Below are positions 1 through 6,605 of a stretch of DNA of 9,680 nt, one piece after another. Every line of letters starts with the position of its first letter. Positions within the stretch are counted from its first letter, which is position 1. The stretch covers positions 1 to 9,680 of the forward strand of contig DNXU01000436.1 in the NCBI GenBank assembly GCA_003505715.1. Direction: 5' to 3'. The position numbers and the translations under genes are program-made. The notes below the pieces were generated by a model. The model was not told the DNA's origin. It ran no database searches and worked only from the letters and a program-made list of their open reading frames with translations. Source of the DNA: Cyanobacteria bacterium UBA8803 (GTDB taxonomy: Bacteria; Cyanobacteriota; Cyanobacteriia; Cyanobacteriales; Coleofasciculaceae).

Positions 1-2147
1 AGCCACTGGTATAGTTGTTGCGCGATCGGTAGATAGCTGTCACTTGTGTAATCGTTGAGGGCATGATAGAAATGTTGCAACTCGCGACGTAAGGTTGGGC
101 TATTAGCTGCCGGGATAGTTTTGGGAATGGGTGGGCCTTCTGGAGGTACTAATACCAGTTGCAGTCCATCGGCGCGGGAGAGAGCGTAGATGACAACGGT
201 GCGTTGTCCGGTTTGAGTTTCAATGGTTTTTAAGGTGTCTCGTAGGTTGGCTGCGGTGACTTTTTTATTAGTAATATCTCCCCCTAAATAGTTTTCAAAT
301 TGCTCTTCAAAAAGTTGGTCAATAAAGGCAACAATATCAGTAGGCTGTTGCAGAGGTTCCTGAACGTAGGGCGCATTCAATAATAATATTTGTTGGTTGG
401 GAAGCGGCCAACTAAAGGTGTAGTCTCCTGTGCGCGGATCTAGATTAATTTGAGGTTTTACGCCTAAAATGTCTCCGACTAGGTAAGCTAAAGATTCGAG
501 GGCGTTGCTAGCTGAGACAGGAGCAGGATTAGGAATGGTACTAGATGGGGGGAGAGGGTTGGGATCGGGGGGGATGGGTGGCTGACTGGGTACAGAAATA
601 ATCTGAAGGCGATCGCTATCCTGTTTGTGGGTGTATAGATATTCTTGAGTAGGTGCAATGCTTTGGATGGTCGCTTGATTACCTCTGGTAATAGTTCCCC
701 TTGTCCCATTAGGCTCGGCATTACCGACAATAAAGGGAGTTATTCCGCCGCCGCCGTGGCGGATAATAATGGAGCCGCCGTCGGTTACTCCAGCGGTGGA
801 GATACTGGCATTGAGGCCATTTTGGTCGTTAAAAGTGTCGGTTGCCTGGAAGAAATTACCAGTGGTAATATTAACGTCTCCGCCTTTTCCGCTACTGAGA
901 CTTTGAGCATTAATTTGGCTGACGGTAATATGACCCGGTGCCTCAAGATTAACCTTACCACCATTTCCCCAGGCAGAGGTATTGAGCATGGCAGTGGCGA
1001 TCGCTCTGTTATGGCTAGTCAGGGTAATTCCCCCCGGTGAGGTGATATTGTCGGTGATAATGTTATTTAAAGTTGCGATATTTATACCTGCTGGGTTAGT
1101 AGTAGTGGTGTGACCTTGAACTTGTAAATTGTTCAGAGGTATTGAGCCGCCAACGATATCGTTGAATTGAGCGGTAGGAGTATTGAGGATGAGATTATAA
1201 GTACCGTTAACCGTTTTATTAAAGGTAATATTCCCGGCACCGGAGGTGGTAAAGGTCACGTTTCCCCCTAGGGTGACTGGCGCAGCCAAGGTAATATTAT
1301 TTTGGTTGGTATCGATATCGCCAAGGGTGGTAATGTTGGTATTAGCTAGCAGGTCAATCTGGCCACCCTGACTGGTAAAGGAAAAAGCATTTATTTGACC
1401 TGTGGTAATACTCCCAGCTGCCTTAAGGTTAATATTGCCGCCAATACCCAGGGCGGAAGCGGTAATTAATGCGCCAGTGCTGGTATTAATATTCCCTGTG
1501 GTGCTGGTAATGTTGATATCCCCACTATCGCCGCTAAAGCCACTTAAGAAGACGGTAATCGTACCTGTATCAATATTTCCAGGGGCAAAAAGGGTGATAT
1601 CGCCACCATTTTTCCCACCTGCGGCATTAAGGGTGCCTTCAGTAGTATTAATAATCCCACCACTAGTAATTGTAATAGTTCCCGCTGTCAGACCGCTGGA
1701 GTTGATATTTCCGGTAATGATATCACCCCGAGCGTTGAGGCTGATATTATTACCGTTACCCTGGAGAGAGGCAGAAAGGATTTCGCCGATAGTAATGTTG
1801 CCTTTGGGAGCATTGACGGTTATTGCGCCACTACTGCCATCACCATTAACCGCGCCTAAGTTAGCGATATTAATATCTCCTTGATTAGCGGTGATATTAA
1901 TATTGCCGCCACTCCCATTAACTGTCCCCGAACCAATGCTACCTAATAAGTTCAGACTGCCAGCAGCCATGATATTGATATCACCGGAGGTGCCGAGCAG
2001 TACGCCTGAGGTGAGGCTGACATTAGTAGTAGGAGGAATCAAGGTAATGTCGCCACCGTTGGCAATTAGATTGATATTGCCAGCCTGCCCAGAAATATCT
2101 AAATTCGTTTGGATTAAACCGGATACTTGAATGCTACCAGCTTCTGC
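1..2147 (-). pseudogene. 3' part of split filamentous-haemagglutinin/CHAT exoprotein (open at left window edge)
   Basis: Reading the minus strand in the same frame as the TPS-domain ORF above it, the frame stays open from just after the TAG at 2150-2148 to base 1, about 715 codons. It first encodes Gly/Asn/Ile/Thr-rich strand-turn repeats (GGNINI, GGDITL, GNITI patterns) typical of the right-handed beta-helix of two-partner-secretion exoproteins. A Pro-rich linker (about 590-530, PPIPPDPNPLPP) follows. Then comes a region matching the lead-in to a CHAT domain: LKTIETQTGQRTVVIYALSR, LQLVLVPPEGPP and SYLPIAQQLYQWL near 220-3. The CHAT catalytic His and Cys would lie beyond the left edge. No Shine-Dalgarno plus start was found after the stop that would make this a convincing separate gene, and this part has no signal peptide. 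I call it the disconnected 3' part of one gene. A low-level restart, e.g. at the ATG near 1970, cannot be excluded. Confidence 0.8.
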
Positions 2148-3164
2148 CTATAGTAAAATATTACCACTTTTGCCTATAAAGCCATCAGTAGAAATGCCAT
2201 TTTTTGGGGCGTCTATAATAATATTGCCCTGGTGAGAAATTATCGCGATATTGCCAGAATTAGCTAGAGCCTGAATATTCCGATTGCCCGAGGCAATCTG
2301 ATCTCCCTGCACCTGAATATTGCCATCGGCAACCACATTGATATTGCCACCTCTCAGGATGCCGAGAGCGTTAGGCGGAGCATAGGTTGATTGTAACGAA
2401 CCCGTAGTAATTGCGCCGCCGTTGCGAGCCGTGAGGGTAATATCGCCACCATGGCCAAACAAATCATTTTGAGAATTTGGTACGGCAGCAACGGTAATCA
2501 TGCCACCTGGCGCATTGAGTTGTCCGGTATTGATAATACTACCGCCTAGTAAGGTTAAATGCTCTCCTGCGTTTACAGTTAAGATGCCAGCATTAATAAT
2601 ATTGCCCGGTGGCGATATATCGAAGGCAAAGAGATTGGGCGTACCGCTGAGGTTGTGGTAGTTATTTGAGCCAAAGGCATTAAACCAGCGATCGCTACCA
2701 AACCCAATCCCTGTTGCCGTAGTGGCGGTAAAAGCGGCAGGGATATTTAAACTGGCATTAGCACCGAAGACAATTCCGGCAGGATTCATTAAAAATAAGT
2801 TAGAGTTACCTCCTGTGATCTGAATCAGTCCGTTAATAATTGACGGATCGCCCCCGATAACTCGACTTAGGATATGGCGAATCTCAGGTGAGGAGATAAA
2901 GTTGGCAATCTGTCCCGCATCAAGACTAAATTGCTGGAAACTAGGGAACAGATTTGCCCCATCGCTGGATAAAGTGCCGCCAGTAATATCTAAATGCTGA
3001 TTATTTTGGTTAACTAGGGTTCCGGTACTATCACTGGCTGGTATAATTGGTTGAGCTGTGGTAAGCTGAGATGGATGTAGGATAGATACTCCTAAATCTA
3101 GGCAGATAAGTAAGATGGAGAATAGTGCCGTCCAGGTTATTTGATGGGGAAACTGTAGGGGCAT
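2148..3164 (-). CDS. Filamentous haemagglutinin N-terminal (TPS) domain protein, truncated by in-frame TAG
   Basis: This is the 338-residue N-terminal part of a secreted two-partner-secretion exoprotein. Residues about 10-37 form a hydrophobic signal peptide with a likely cut after TTA, before QPIIP. Residues about 40-240 match the haemagglutination-activity/TPS domain: [19 protein letters not shown] contains the NPxG-type motif, followed by [21 protein letters not shown] and a beta-helix of GGxI turns. TPS domains direct export through a TpsB/FhaC outer-membrane pore; none is seen here. The ATG at 3164 gives the signal peptide directly, although its Shine-Dalgarno is weak (AAAAAG at some distance). 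The gene lies 46 bp after the TPR gene and is probably co-transcribed with it. The frame ends at TAG (2150-2148) in the middle of a beta-helix repeat and continues without shift below it, so the natural product is almost certainly much longer (more than 1050 residues). As it stands, only the secretion domain and a few coils would be made. Confidence 0.9.
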   Translation of the reverse strand: MPLQFPHQITWTALFSILLICLDLGVSILHPSQLTTAQPIIPASDSTGTLVNQNNQHLDITGGTLSSDGANLFPSFQQFSLDAGQIANFISSPEIRHILSRVIGGDPSIINGLIQITGGNSNLFLMNPAGIVFGANASLNIPAAFTATTATGIGFGSDRWFNAFGSNNYHNLSGTPNLFAFDISPPGNIINAGILTVNAGEHLTLLGGSIINTGQLNAPGGMITVAAVPNSQNDLFGHGGDITLTARNGGAITTGSLQSTYAPPNALGILRGGNINVVADGNIQVQGDQIASGNRNIQALANSGNIAIISHQGNIIIDAPKNGISTDGFIGKSGNILL

Positions 3165-3210
3165 GGGAGTAAATCTTTTTCATAGGTACACAAAACACTG
3201 TATGAACAAC

Positions 3211-4431
3211 TCAATTGTTCCCTTCCCTGTTGCCCGTTCTCTGTTCCCTGTTTTGGGAAAATTGATTCAGCTGGTTTTCTAATTCCCTAGCGCGTTGGGC
3301 GTCTCCTAAAGTTTGATACCCTTTTAAAGCTAAAGTTAACCAGCGCACGGCTTCATCTTTATTGCCTAGAGCAACTTGCACTTGTCCCAAGCTATCTTGC
3401 AGCTGAGTTTGGTCTTCCAGATCATCTGGATCGGCTAGAGCGATCGCTTTTAAGTAATAGTCTTTGGCTGGGGGGATAAGTCCTAAGTAATAGAAATAGC
3501 GATCGCCCAGTTGATGGTAAATTGGTGCAAGGTTAGTGCCAGTAGCGACTAAGGTTTCTAAAGTGGCGATCGCTTCGGCATGAAGATCGTTTGCGCCATA
3601 GAGATTAATTAACGCGAGGGTTTTGGCTAGCTCGTTCCAGGGTTGCTGAGCAATTTGGGCCGCTTGATCGCACAGGCGCTGGGCTTGCGGTTGGTCAAGT
3701 ACGCTAAAATTAAGTCCTCCAGGTCGGACGGGTTCATCTAAAGAAGAAACTCCCGTATCGGCTTCAACAATTAGCGTATAGTGAACGCCACCTTGGAGAG
3801 GGGGTTCACCGGGATAAACAATTCGGGTATCGCTAACTTGGGTTGTCCAGTTTACGCCTTCACCTTTAAGACTGACGGTGTAAAGTTTTGCACCCGGTAC
3901 AGGTTGCCAATGCAGAATCGGTTTATCGGTAAGGATGGCTGTCCGGCGGGGACTGATAATATAAGGTATCCCCTCTCTCCAGGCGATATCGTTACCGCGA
4001 TGGGGACATTTATAAGTTCCGGGACTGCATTCAGTTTGTTCTGTGGCTGAGGGACAGCTATTGGTTTGATTTTTCCCTGGGGATATCGAATGGGTGGATA
4101 AGTCAGCACACTGCACCAAAACTTGCGCTCCGTTAGCGGTGAGTAGCTTATCCTCTGGATAAATTAGTGTACCTGTTTGAGGATGAATAATACGTTCAGA
4201 ACGCTGAATCTGTACGTTACCATTGATTTGCAGAATTTGTCCGTTAGCCAGTTTTTGTTGGGGAGTGGGGAGTAAGGAGTAGGGAGTCGGAACAGGGGTA
4301 AAATTAACCCCCTTCTCTTGCCACCTTTGTTTCCTGGTTGCCTGCTGTTTGGCTCCAATGCCTATAACTGGGGAATTACTGCTGATTAACAGTAAGCACA
4401 AACTGATATAAATCACTATTGTCAGTTTCAC
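3211..4431 (-). CDS. Exported FecR/Fn3-like and TPR protein
   Basis: A 406-residue protein of a cyanobacterial family often seen beside CHAT proteins; its biochemical role is unknown. I start it at the GTG at 4431-4429. This GTG overlaps the last base of the CHAT stop (TAGTG), has GGAG seven bases upstream, and gives a clean signal peptide (MKLTIVIYISLCLLLISSNS). A TTG at 4479 would only prepend charged residues read from the upstream gene. Residues about 60-130 look FecR-like (LANGQILQINGNVQIQ, GAQVLVQCADLS), with cysteines near 108, 126, 135 and 142. Residues about 156-245 look like an Fn3-type beta sandwich (PILHWQPVPGAKLYTVSL, IVYPGEPPLQGG). Residues about 280-388 form TPR-like helices. 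Two stretches look like translated heptanucleotide repeats: TPVPTPYSLLPTP just after the signal peptide, and NREQRTGNREGNN at the C-terminus. It is probably periplasmic or exported and coupled to the CHAT gene. Domain names come from pattern recognition only. Confidence 0.85.
   Translation of the reverse strand: MKLTIVIYISLCLLLISSNSPVIGIGAKQQATRKQRWQEKGVNFTPVPTPYSLLPTPQQKLANGQILQINGNVQIQRSERIIHPQTGTLIYPEDKLLTANGAQVLVQCADLSTHSISPGKNQTNSCPSATEQTECSPGTYKCPHRGNDIAWREGIPYIISPRRTAILTDKPILHWQPVPGAKLYTVSLKGEGVNWTTQVSDTRIVYPGEPPLQGGVHYTLIVEADTGVSSLDEPVRPGGLNFSVLDQPQAQRLCDQAAQIAQQPWNELAKTLALINLYGANDLHAEAIATLETLVATGTNLAPIYHQLGDRYFYYLGLIPPAKDYYLKAIALADPDDLEDQTQLQDSLGQVQVALGNKDEAVRWLTLALKGYQTLGDAQRARELENQLNQFSQNREQRTGNREGNN
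3224..3251. repeat. Heptanucleotide array (STRR-type), four units of consensus TCCCTGT
   Basis: Four consecutive seven-base units on the plus strand, two exact TCCCTGT and two variants (TGCCCGT, TCTCTGT). On the minus strand they encode the C-terminal tail of the TPR protein, NREQRTGNREG. Heptamer arrays of this composition are known as short tandemly repeated repetitive sequences in cyanobacterial genomes, usually between genes. Confidence 0.75.
4261..4288. repeat. Heptanucleotide array (STRR-type), four units of consensus GGGAGTA
   Basis: Four consecutive seven-base units on the plus strand (GGGAGTG, GGGAGTA, AGGAGTA, GGGAGTC). They lie inside the TPR gene and are translated on the minus strand as PTPYSLLPTP, shortly after the signal peptide. 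This is a different heptamer from the one at the gene's 3' end. Confidence 0.75.
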
Positions 4432-4443
4432 TACTCCTCTCCC
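4429..4443 (-). promoter_or_regulatory. Stop-start overlap (TAGTG) with ribosome site between CHAT and TPR genes
   Basis: Read on the minus strand, GGGAGAGGAGTAGTG combines the last codons of the CHAT gene, its TAG stop (4433-4431), and the GTG start of the TPR gene (4431-4429) sharing the G. GGAG is seven bases before the GTG. The arrangement indicates translational coupling and decides the GTG start. Confidence 0.7.
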
Positions 4444-6314
4444 TTTATTTCCACGTTTTGCCTTGCTAGAGCGATACAATCATCCTGTTCTGGCACGTTA
4501 TATTGGGAGTAGATCAGCGTGTTTTGCCAAGCGGCTAAAGCTTCTGGTTCGTTACCTTTGGCTGCTAAAACTTGAGCTAAGAGACAGTAGGAGTGAGGGC
4601 TATTTTTTTCGAGAGCGATCGCACTGCGTAAATCAGCTTCAGCTTCATCTAACCGTTGCTGTTGCCATCGCACCCACCCCCGATTTTTCAAACAGGCAGC
4701 TTTCACATCATTGTAAGGAGTACGATTTAAACATTCCCAAGTTTCTTGCAGTACGGTTTGAGTGTTATTTTGTTGAATTTGCAAGCGAGCGAGTTCGGCG
4801 TAAGCATCGGGAAGTCCCCGCATGGCTGCTTGCTTAAAGTTTTGCATGGCACAGGAGGTATCGCCGAGAGTCTCGGCACACAACCATCCTAAGTTGTAAT
4901 AAGGCTGAGCATAATTGGGAGCGAGTAAAGCCGCCAAGTGATAGTATTGTTGAGCGATAAATAATTTGCCATTACGGTGGTTGTTTATACCCAGCTCATT
5001 GATAAAAGGAGCAATTTTAGCTCCAAGGGACAGGTAGCTACTGATACCCGCTACTAAAATAATTACGGCGATTTTGGCTAGATTCTGCCTAGGAAATAGA
5101 GGAGATCGAGTTGGCTCATCTTTTACCAGAGGGATTAAACCTTTTTCCCTCTCCAGATTTGAGGGATTGGGGAAACTTTTAGGTAAGTCCGGATCGAACA
5201 ATTGCGACCAAATTGGCGGTACAACATGAGGATGCTGGCAGATTGTAGGTAACCAACTAGCACCGTGATATTCATCCTCTAAACCTGTGAGTTTTTCTCT
5301 GGCTTGTCTTACTGCTAGATGTAAGGGTTCGTCAAAAGCAAAAGCTGTCAAAAAATATTTTAAAAACTCCTGTGCCACGCGATCGGCAACGGGTTCCCGC
5401 ATCACGATCATCGGCGGTAGGGGAATCTGCGCTACTGCCAAGTCTCGAGCCAATCCCAAACCATCGCAAGAATTAAAAATAGCTAACTTCAATCCTCGCT
5501 CCACAGCTTGACTGAGGGCTGCTTGTAATTCCCTGATGGTCAAGCTATTATTTTTAGGATGCTGATTGATGTAAATCTTCCCATTGGTAGCATCGGGCGC
5601 ACTAGAACTATGACCCGCAAAAAATAAAATATCCCAACCTTGTTCCCAGAAGCGATCGTTAAGTTCTTGCCGTTTCGGCTCAATCAACCATGTTAGTTCA
5701 GCGTTCGGTAATCGGTTCAGTAAATCCCTGTCTTTCTTGATATTAATGCCAGAACTATCCCCTAAAATGGCTAAAATTTTCACTTTAGATTTGGCCTGAG
5801 GCGGGATGGGGACGGGAGGTGGATACTCCGGAGTACTTAAGGCAATTTCCGCTTGGCGATAGGTATTAAAAAAGTCCCAGAGATGCCAGGGTAATTTCCA
5901 AAGGTCTGAGTCATCGCTTTCAATAACGAAAGTAATGGATTCAGCGGGTTGTAATTGAGTTCTAAGTTGTAACTCAATCTTAAGAAATCCTTCAGCACTC
6001 AACCAGGTATTAATACCCGTTTTTAACTGCTGACTAATATCGCTAAATTCCCCCTCAGACATATGGGTGATACCAGTTTCAGCAATTTCGATCGCAGGAG
6101 AACCTCGGCGATGGTGATGGGGATGGCGATATTGATAAAGTGCCTCATAAAGCAGACGCCAGTTCCGATAAAGTTCAGGAATTTCTGGTGCTGGAGGTAA
6201 ATTACCAATAAATTGCATAGAGAGATGTCCTGGTTCTCCTAACCGGACCGTAACCGCAGGAAAACCATCGGCAAAGTTTCCCGCTCCGAGACTTAAGACA
6301 ACTAATTTATTCAT
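4431..6314 (-). CDS. CHAT-domain protein with one transmembrane segment and C-terminal TPRs
   Basis: A 627-residue caspase-like (CHAT, peptidase clan CD) protein. The CHAT core spans about residues 150-370. The catalytic His lies in DILFFAGHSSS (His235) and the catalytic Cys in LAIFNSCDGLGLA (Cys283), followed by a conserved tail (FAFDEPLHLAVRQAREKL, GASWLPTICQHP). A hydrophobic span at about 411-432 (IAVIILVAGISSYLSLGAKI) is preceded by basic residues, so the CHAT half is predicted cytoplasmic and the TPR half (about 450-600, NLGWLCAETLGDTSCAMQNF and similar) periplasmic. I prefer ATG 6314 (MNKLVVLSLGAGNF) over a TTG six codons upstream, because the upstream codons run into a heptamer array and neither site has a strong Shine-Dalgarno. 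It lies downstream of DUF1822 and overlaps the TPR gene by one base. In other bacteria CHAT proteases act as signalling or defence proteases; HetF is a cyanobacterial relative. The substrate here is unknown. Confidence 0.92.
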   Translation of the reverse strand: MNKLVVLSLGAGNFADGFPAVTVRLGEPGHLSMQFIGNLPPAPEIPELYRNWRLLYEALYQYRHPHHHRRGSPAIEIAETGITHMSEGEFSDISQQLKTGINTWLSAEGFLKIELQLRTQLQPAESITFVIESDDSDLWKLPWHLWDFFNTYRQAEIALSTPEYPPPVPIPPQAKSKVKILAILGDSSGINIKKDRDLLNRLPNAELTWLIEPKRQELNDRFWEQGWDILFFAGHSSSAPDATNGKIYINQHPKNNSLTIRELQAALSQAVERGLKLAIFNSCDGLGLARDLAVAQIPLPPMIVMREPVADRVAQEFLKYFLTAFAFDEPLHLAVRQAREKLTGLEDEYHGASWLPTICQHPHVVPPIWSQLFDPDLPKSFPNPSNLEREKGLIPLVKDEPTRSPLFPRQNLAKIAVIILVAGISSYLSLGAKIAPFINELGINNHRNGKLFIAQQYYHLAALLAPNYAQPYYNLGWLCAETLGDTSCAMQNFKQAAMRGLPDAYAELARLQIQQNNTQTVLQETWECLNRTPYNDVKAACLKNRGWVRWQQQRLDEAEADLRSAIALEKNSPHSYCLLAQVLAAKGNEPEALAAWQNTLIYSQYNVPEQDDCIALARQNVEIKGEE

Positions 6315-6330
6315 AAGCTGGCTTTTTCCC

Positions 6331-6358
6331 AATTAACAATTACCAATTACCCATTACC
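6331..6358. repeat. Heptanucleotide array (STRR-type), four units of consensus AATTACC
   Basis: Units AATTAAC, AATTACC, AATTACC and CATTACC lie immediately upstream of the CHAT gene start, in its leader. They make the TTG at 6332 an unlikely start codon. Confidence 0.75.
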
Positions 6359-6363
6359 AGACT

Positions 6364-6380
6364 ATTATGTGTAGCATAAT
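6364..6380. promoter_or_regulatory. Operator-like inverted repeat upstream of the CHAT gene
   Basis: ATTATG-tgtag-CATAAT is a perfect 6-bp inverted repeat with a 5-bp centre, about 50 bp before the CHAT start and AT-rich, as expected for a dimeric repressor site. It overlaps the best minus-strand -10 candidate. No regulator can be named. Confidence 0.35.
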
Positions 6381-6407
6381 TAAAGGAAAATGGTATAAAA
6401 GGTTGGG

Positions 6408-6605
6408 ATGCACCATGAATCTGTTCTTATCAGAATAACATATTCGTTAGAGAGAGAGGATGCTACCGCACATGATATTGTGTCCGGTGGCATCCTTAAT
6501 GGTTACTACCAAGGGTGTTTATACAAGTCCAATGCTACTGAACATGATATTAAGCTCATCCCTCATGCCCTCGCCCCTCTCATCATTCCTATTTTTACAG
6601 AGTAA
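6408..6605 (+). CDS. Doubtful small ORF, 65 residues
   Basis: An ATG frame in the spacer between the CHAT and DUF1822 genes. AAGG lies about six bases before the ATG, and an extended -10-like TGGTATAAA sits at about 6391-6399. I recognise no family. The peptide contains two related segments 24 residues apart, DATAHDI and NATEHDI, encoded by a 20-bp direct repeat 72 bp apart. Its end overlaps the 3' end of the convergent DUF1822 gene by 11 bp. The overlap, the strong hairpin inside it and the lack of a known domain make an eroded repeat element or a structured spacer equally likely. Kept as a low-confidence candidate only. Confidence 0.2.
   Translation: MHHESVLIRITYSLEREDATAHDIVSGGILNGYYQGCLYKSNATEHDIKLIPHALAPLIIPIFTE
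6458..6495. repeat. Strong imperfect hairpin between DUF1822 and CHAT genes
   Basis: Arm GGATGCTACCGCACA (6458-6472) pairs with TGTCCGGTGGCATCC (6481-6495) around an 8-base loop. There are only two non-Watson-Crick positions: one is G-U in plus-strand RNA but C-A in minus-strand RNA, and the other is C-C on plus. On the minus strand it is followed by a CT-rich run, so it could attenuate transcription leaving DUF1822, but there is no proper U-tract. Confidence 0.6.
6460..6551 (+). repeat. Pair of 20-bp direct repeats, 72 bp apart
   Basis: ATGCTACCGCACATGATATT at 6460-6479 recurs at 6532-6551 with two mismatches. The distance is a multiple of three. The first copy forms one arm and the loop of the hairpin; the second copy has lost the pairing partner. 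Confidence 0.65.

Larger units (their letters stand above)
6333..6594. other. Spacer between DUF1822 and CHAT genes
   Basis: This is the only sizeable gap inside the minus-strand cluster. From the CHAT side it holds the AATTACC heptamer array, an operator-like palindrome (6364-6380) and a TATAAA-type box on the plus strand (about 6394-6399). Further right are a strong hairpin (6458-6495) and a 72-bp-spaced direct repeat. A separate promoter for the CHAT-TPR-haemagglutinin part would have to lie here; CATAAT on the minus strand at 6370-6365 is a possible -10, but without a good -35. Confidence 0.5.

Noticed and set aside
645..2130. Several plus-strand open frames (645-1040, 1402-1884, 1891-2130)
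   Set aside because: They are antisense to the haemagglutinin beta-helix repeats. Their Ile/Pro/Leu-rich peptides are what reversed GGNI-type repeats give, and none has a good start context or a known domain.
3781..4109. Open frames on both strands within the TPR gene (3781-4050 plus, 3852-4109 minus)
   Set aside because: Fully inside a well-supported gene in other frames, with no family resemblance.
4432..4479. TTG 4479 as start of the TPR gene
   Set aside because: It would put 16 charged residues before the signal peptide and overlap the CHAT gene by 49 bp. The GTG at 4431 has the ribosome site and the coupling overlap.
4463..4837. Plus-strand open frame opposite the TPR end of the CHAT gene
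   Set aside because: Antisense to clear TPR coding sequence, with no recognisable domain.
6312..6332. TTG start six codons upstream for the CHAT gene
   Set aside because: It would read codons bordering the AATTACC heptamer array. ATG 6314 gives the usual short N-terminus before the first beta strand.
3224..6358. CRISPR array suggested by repeated short units
   Set aside because: The units are contiguous seven-base repeats without spacers, in three unrelated families.
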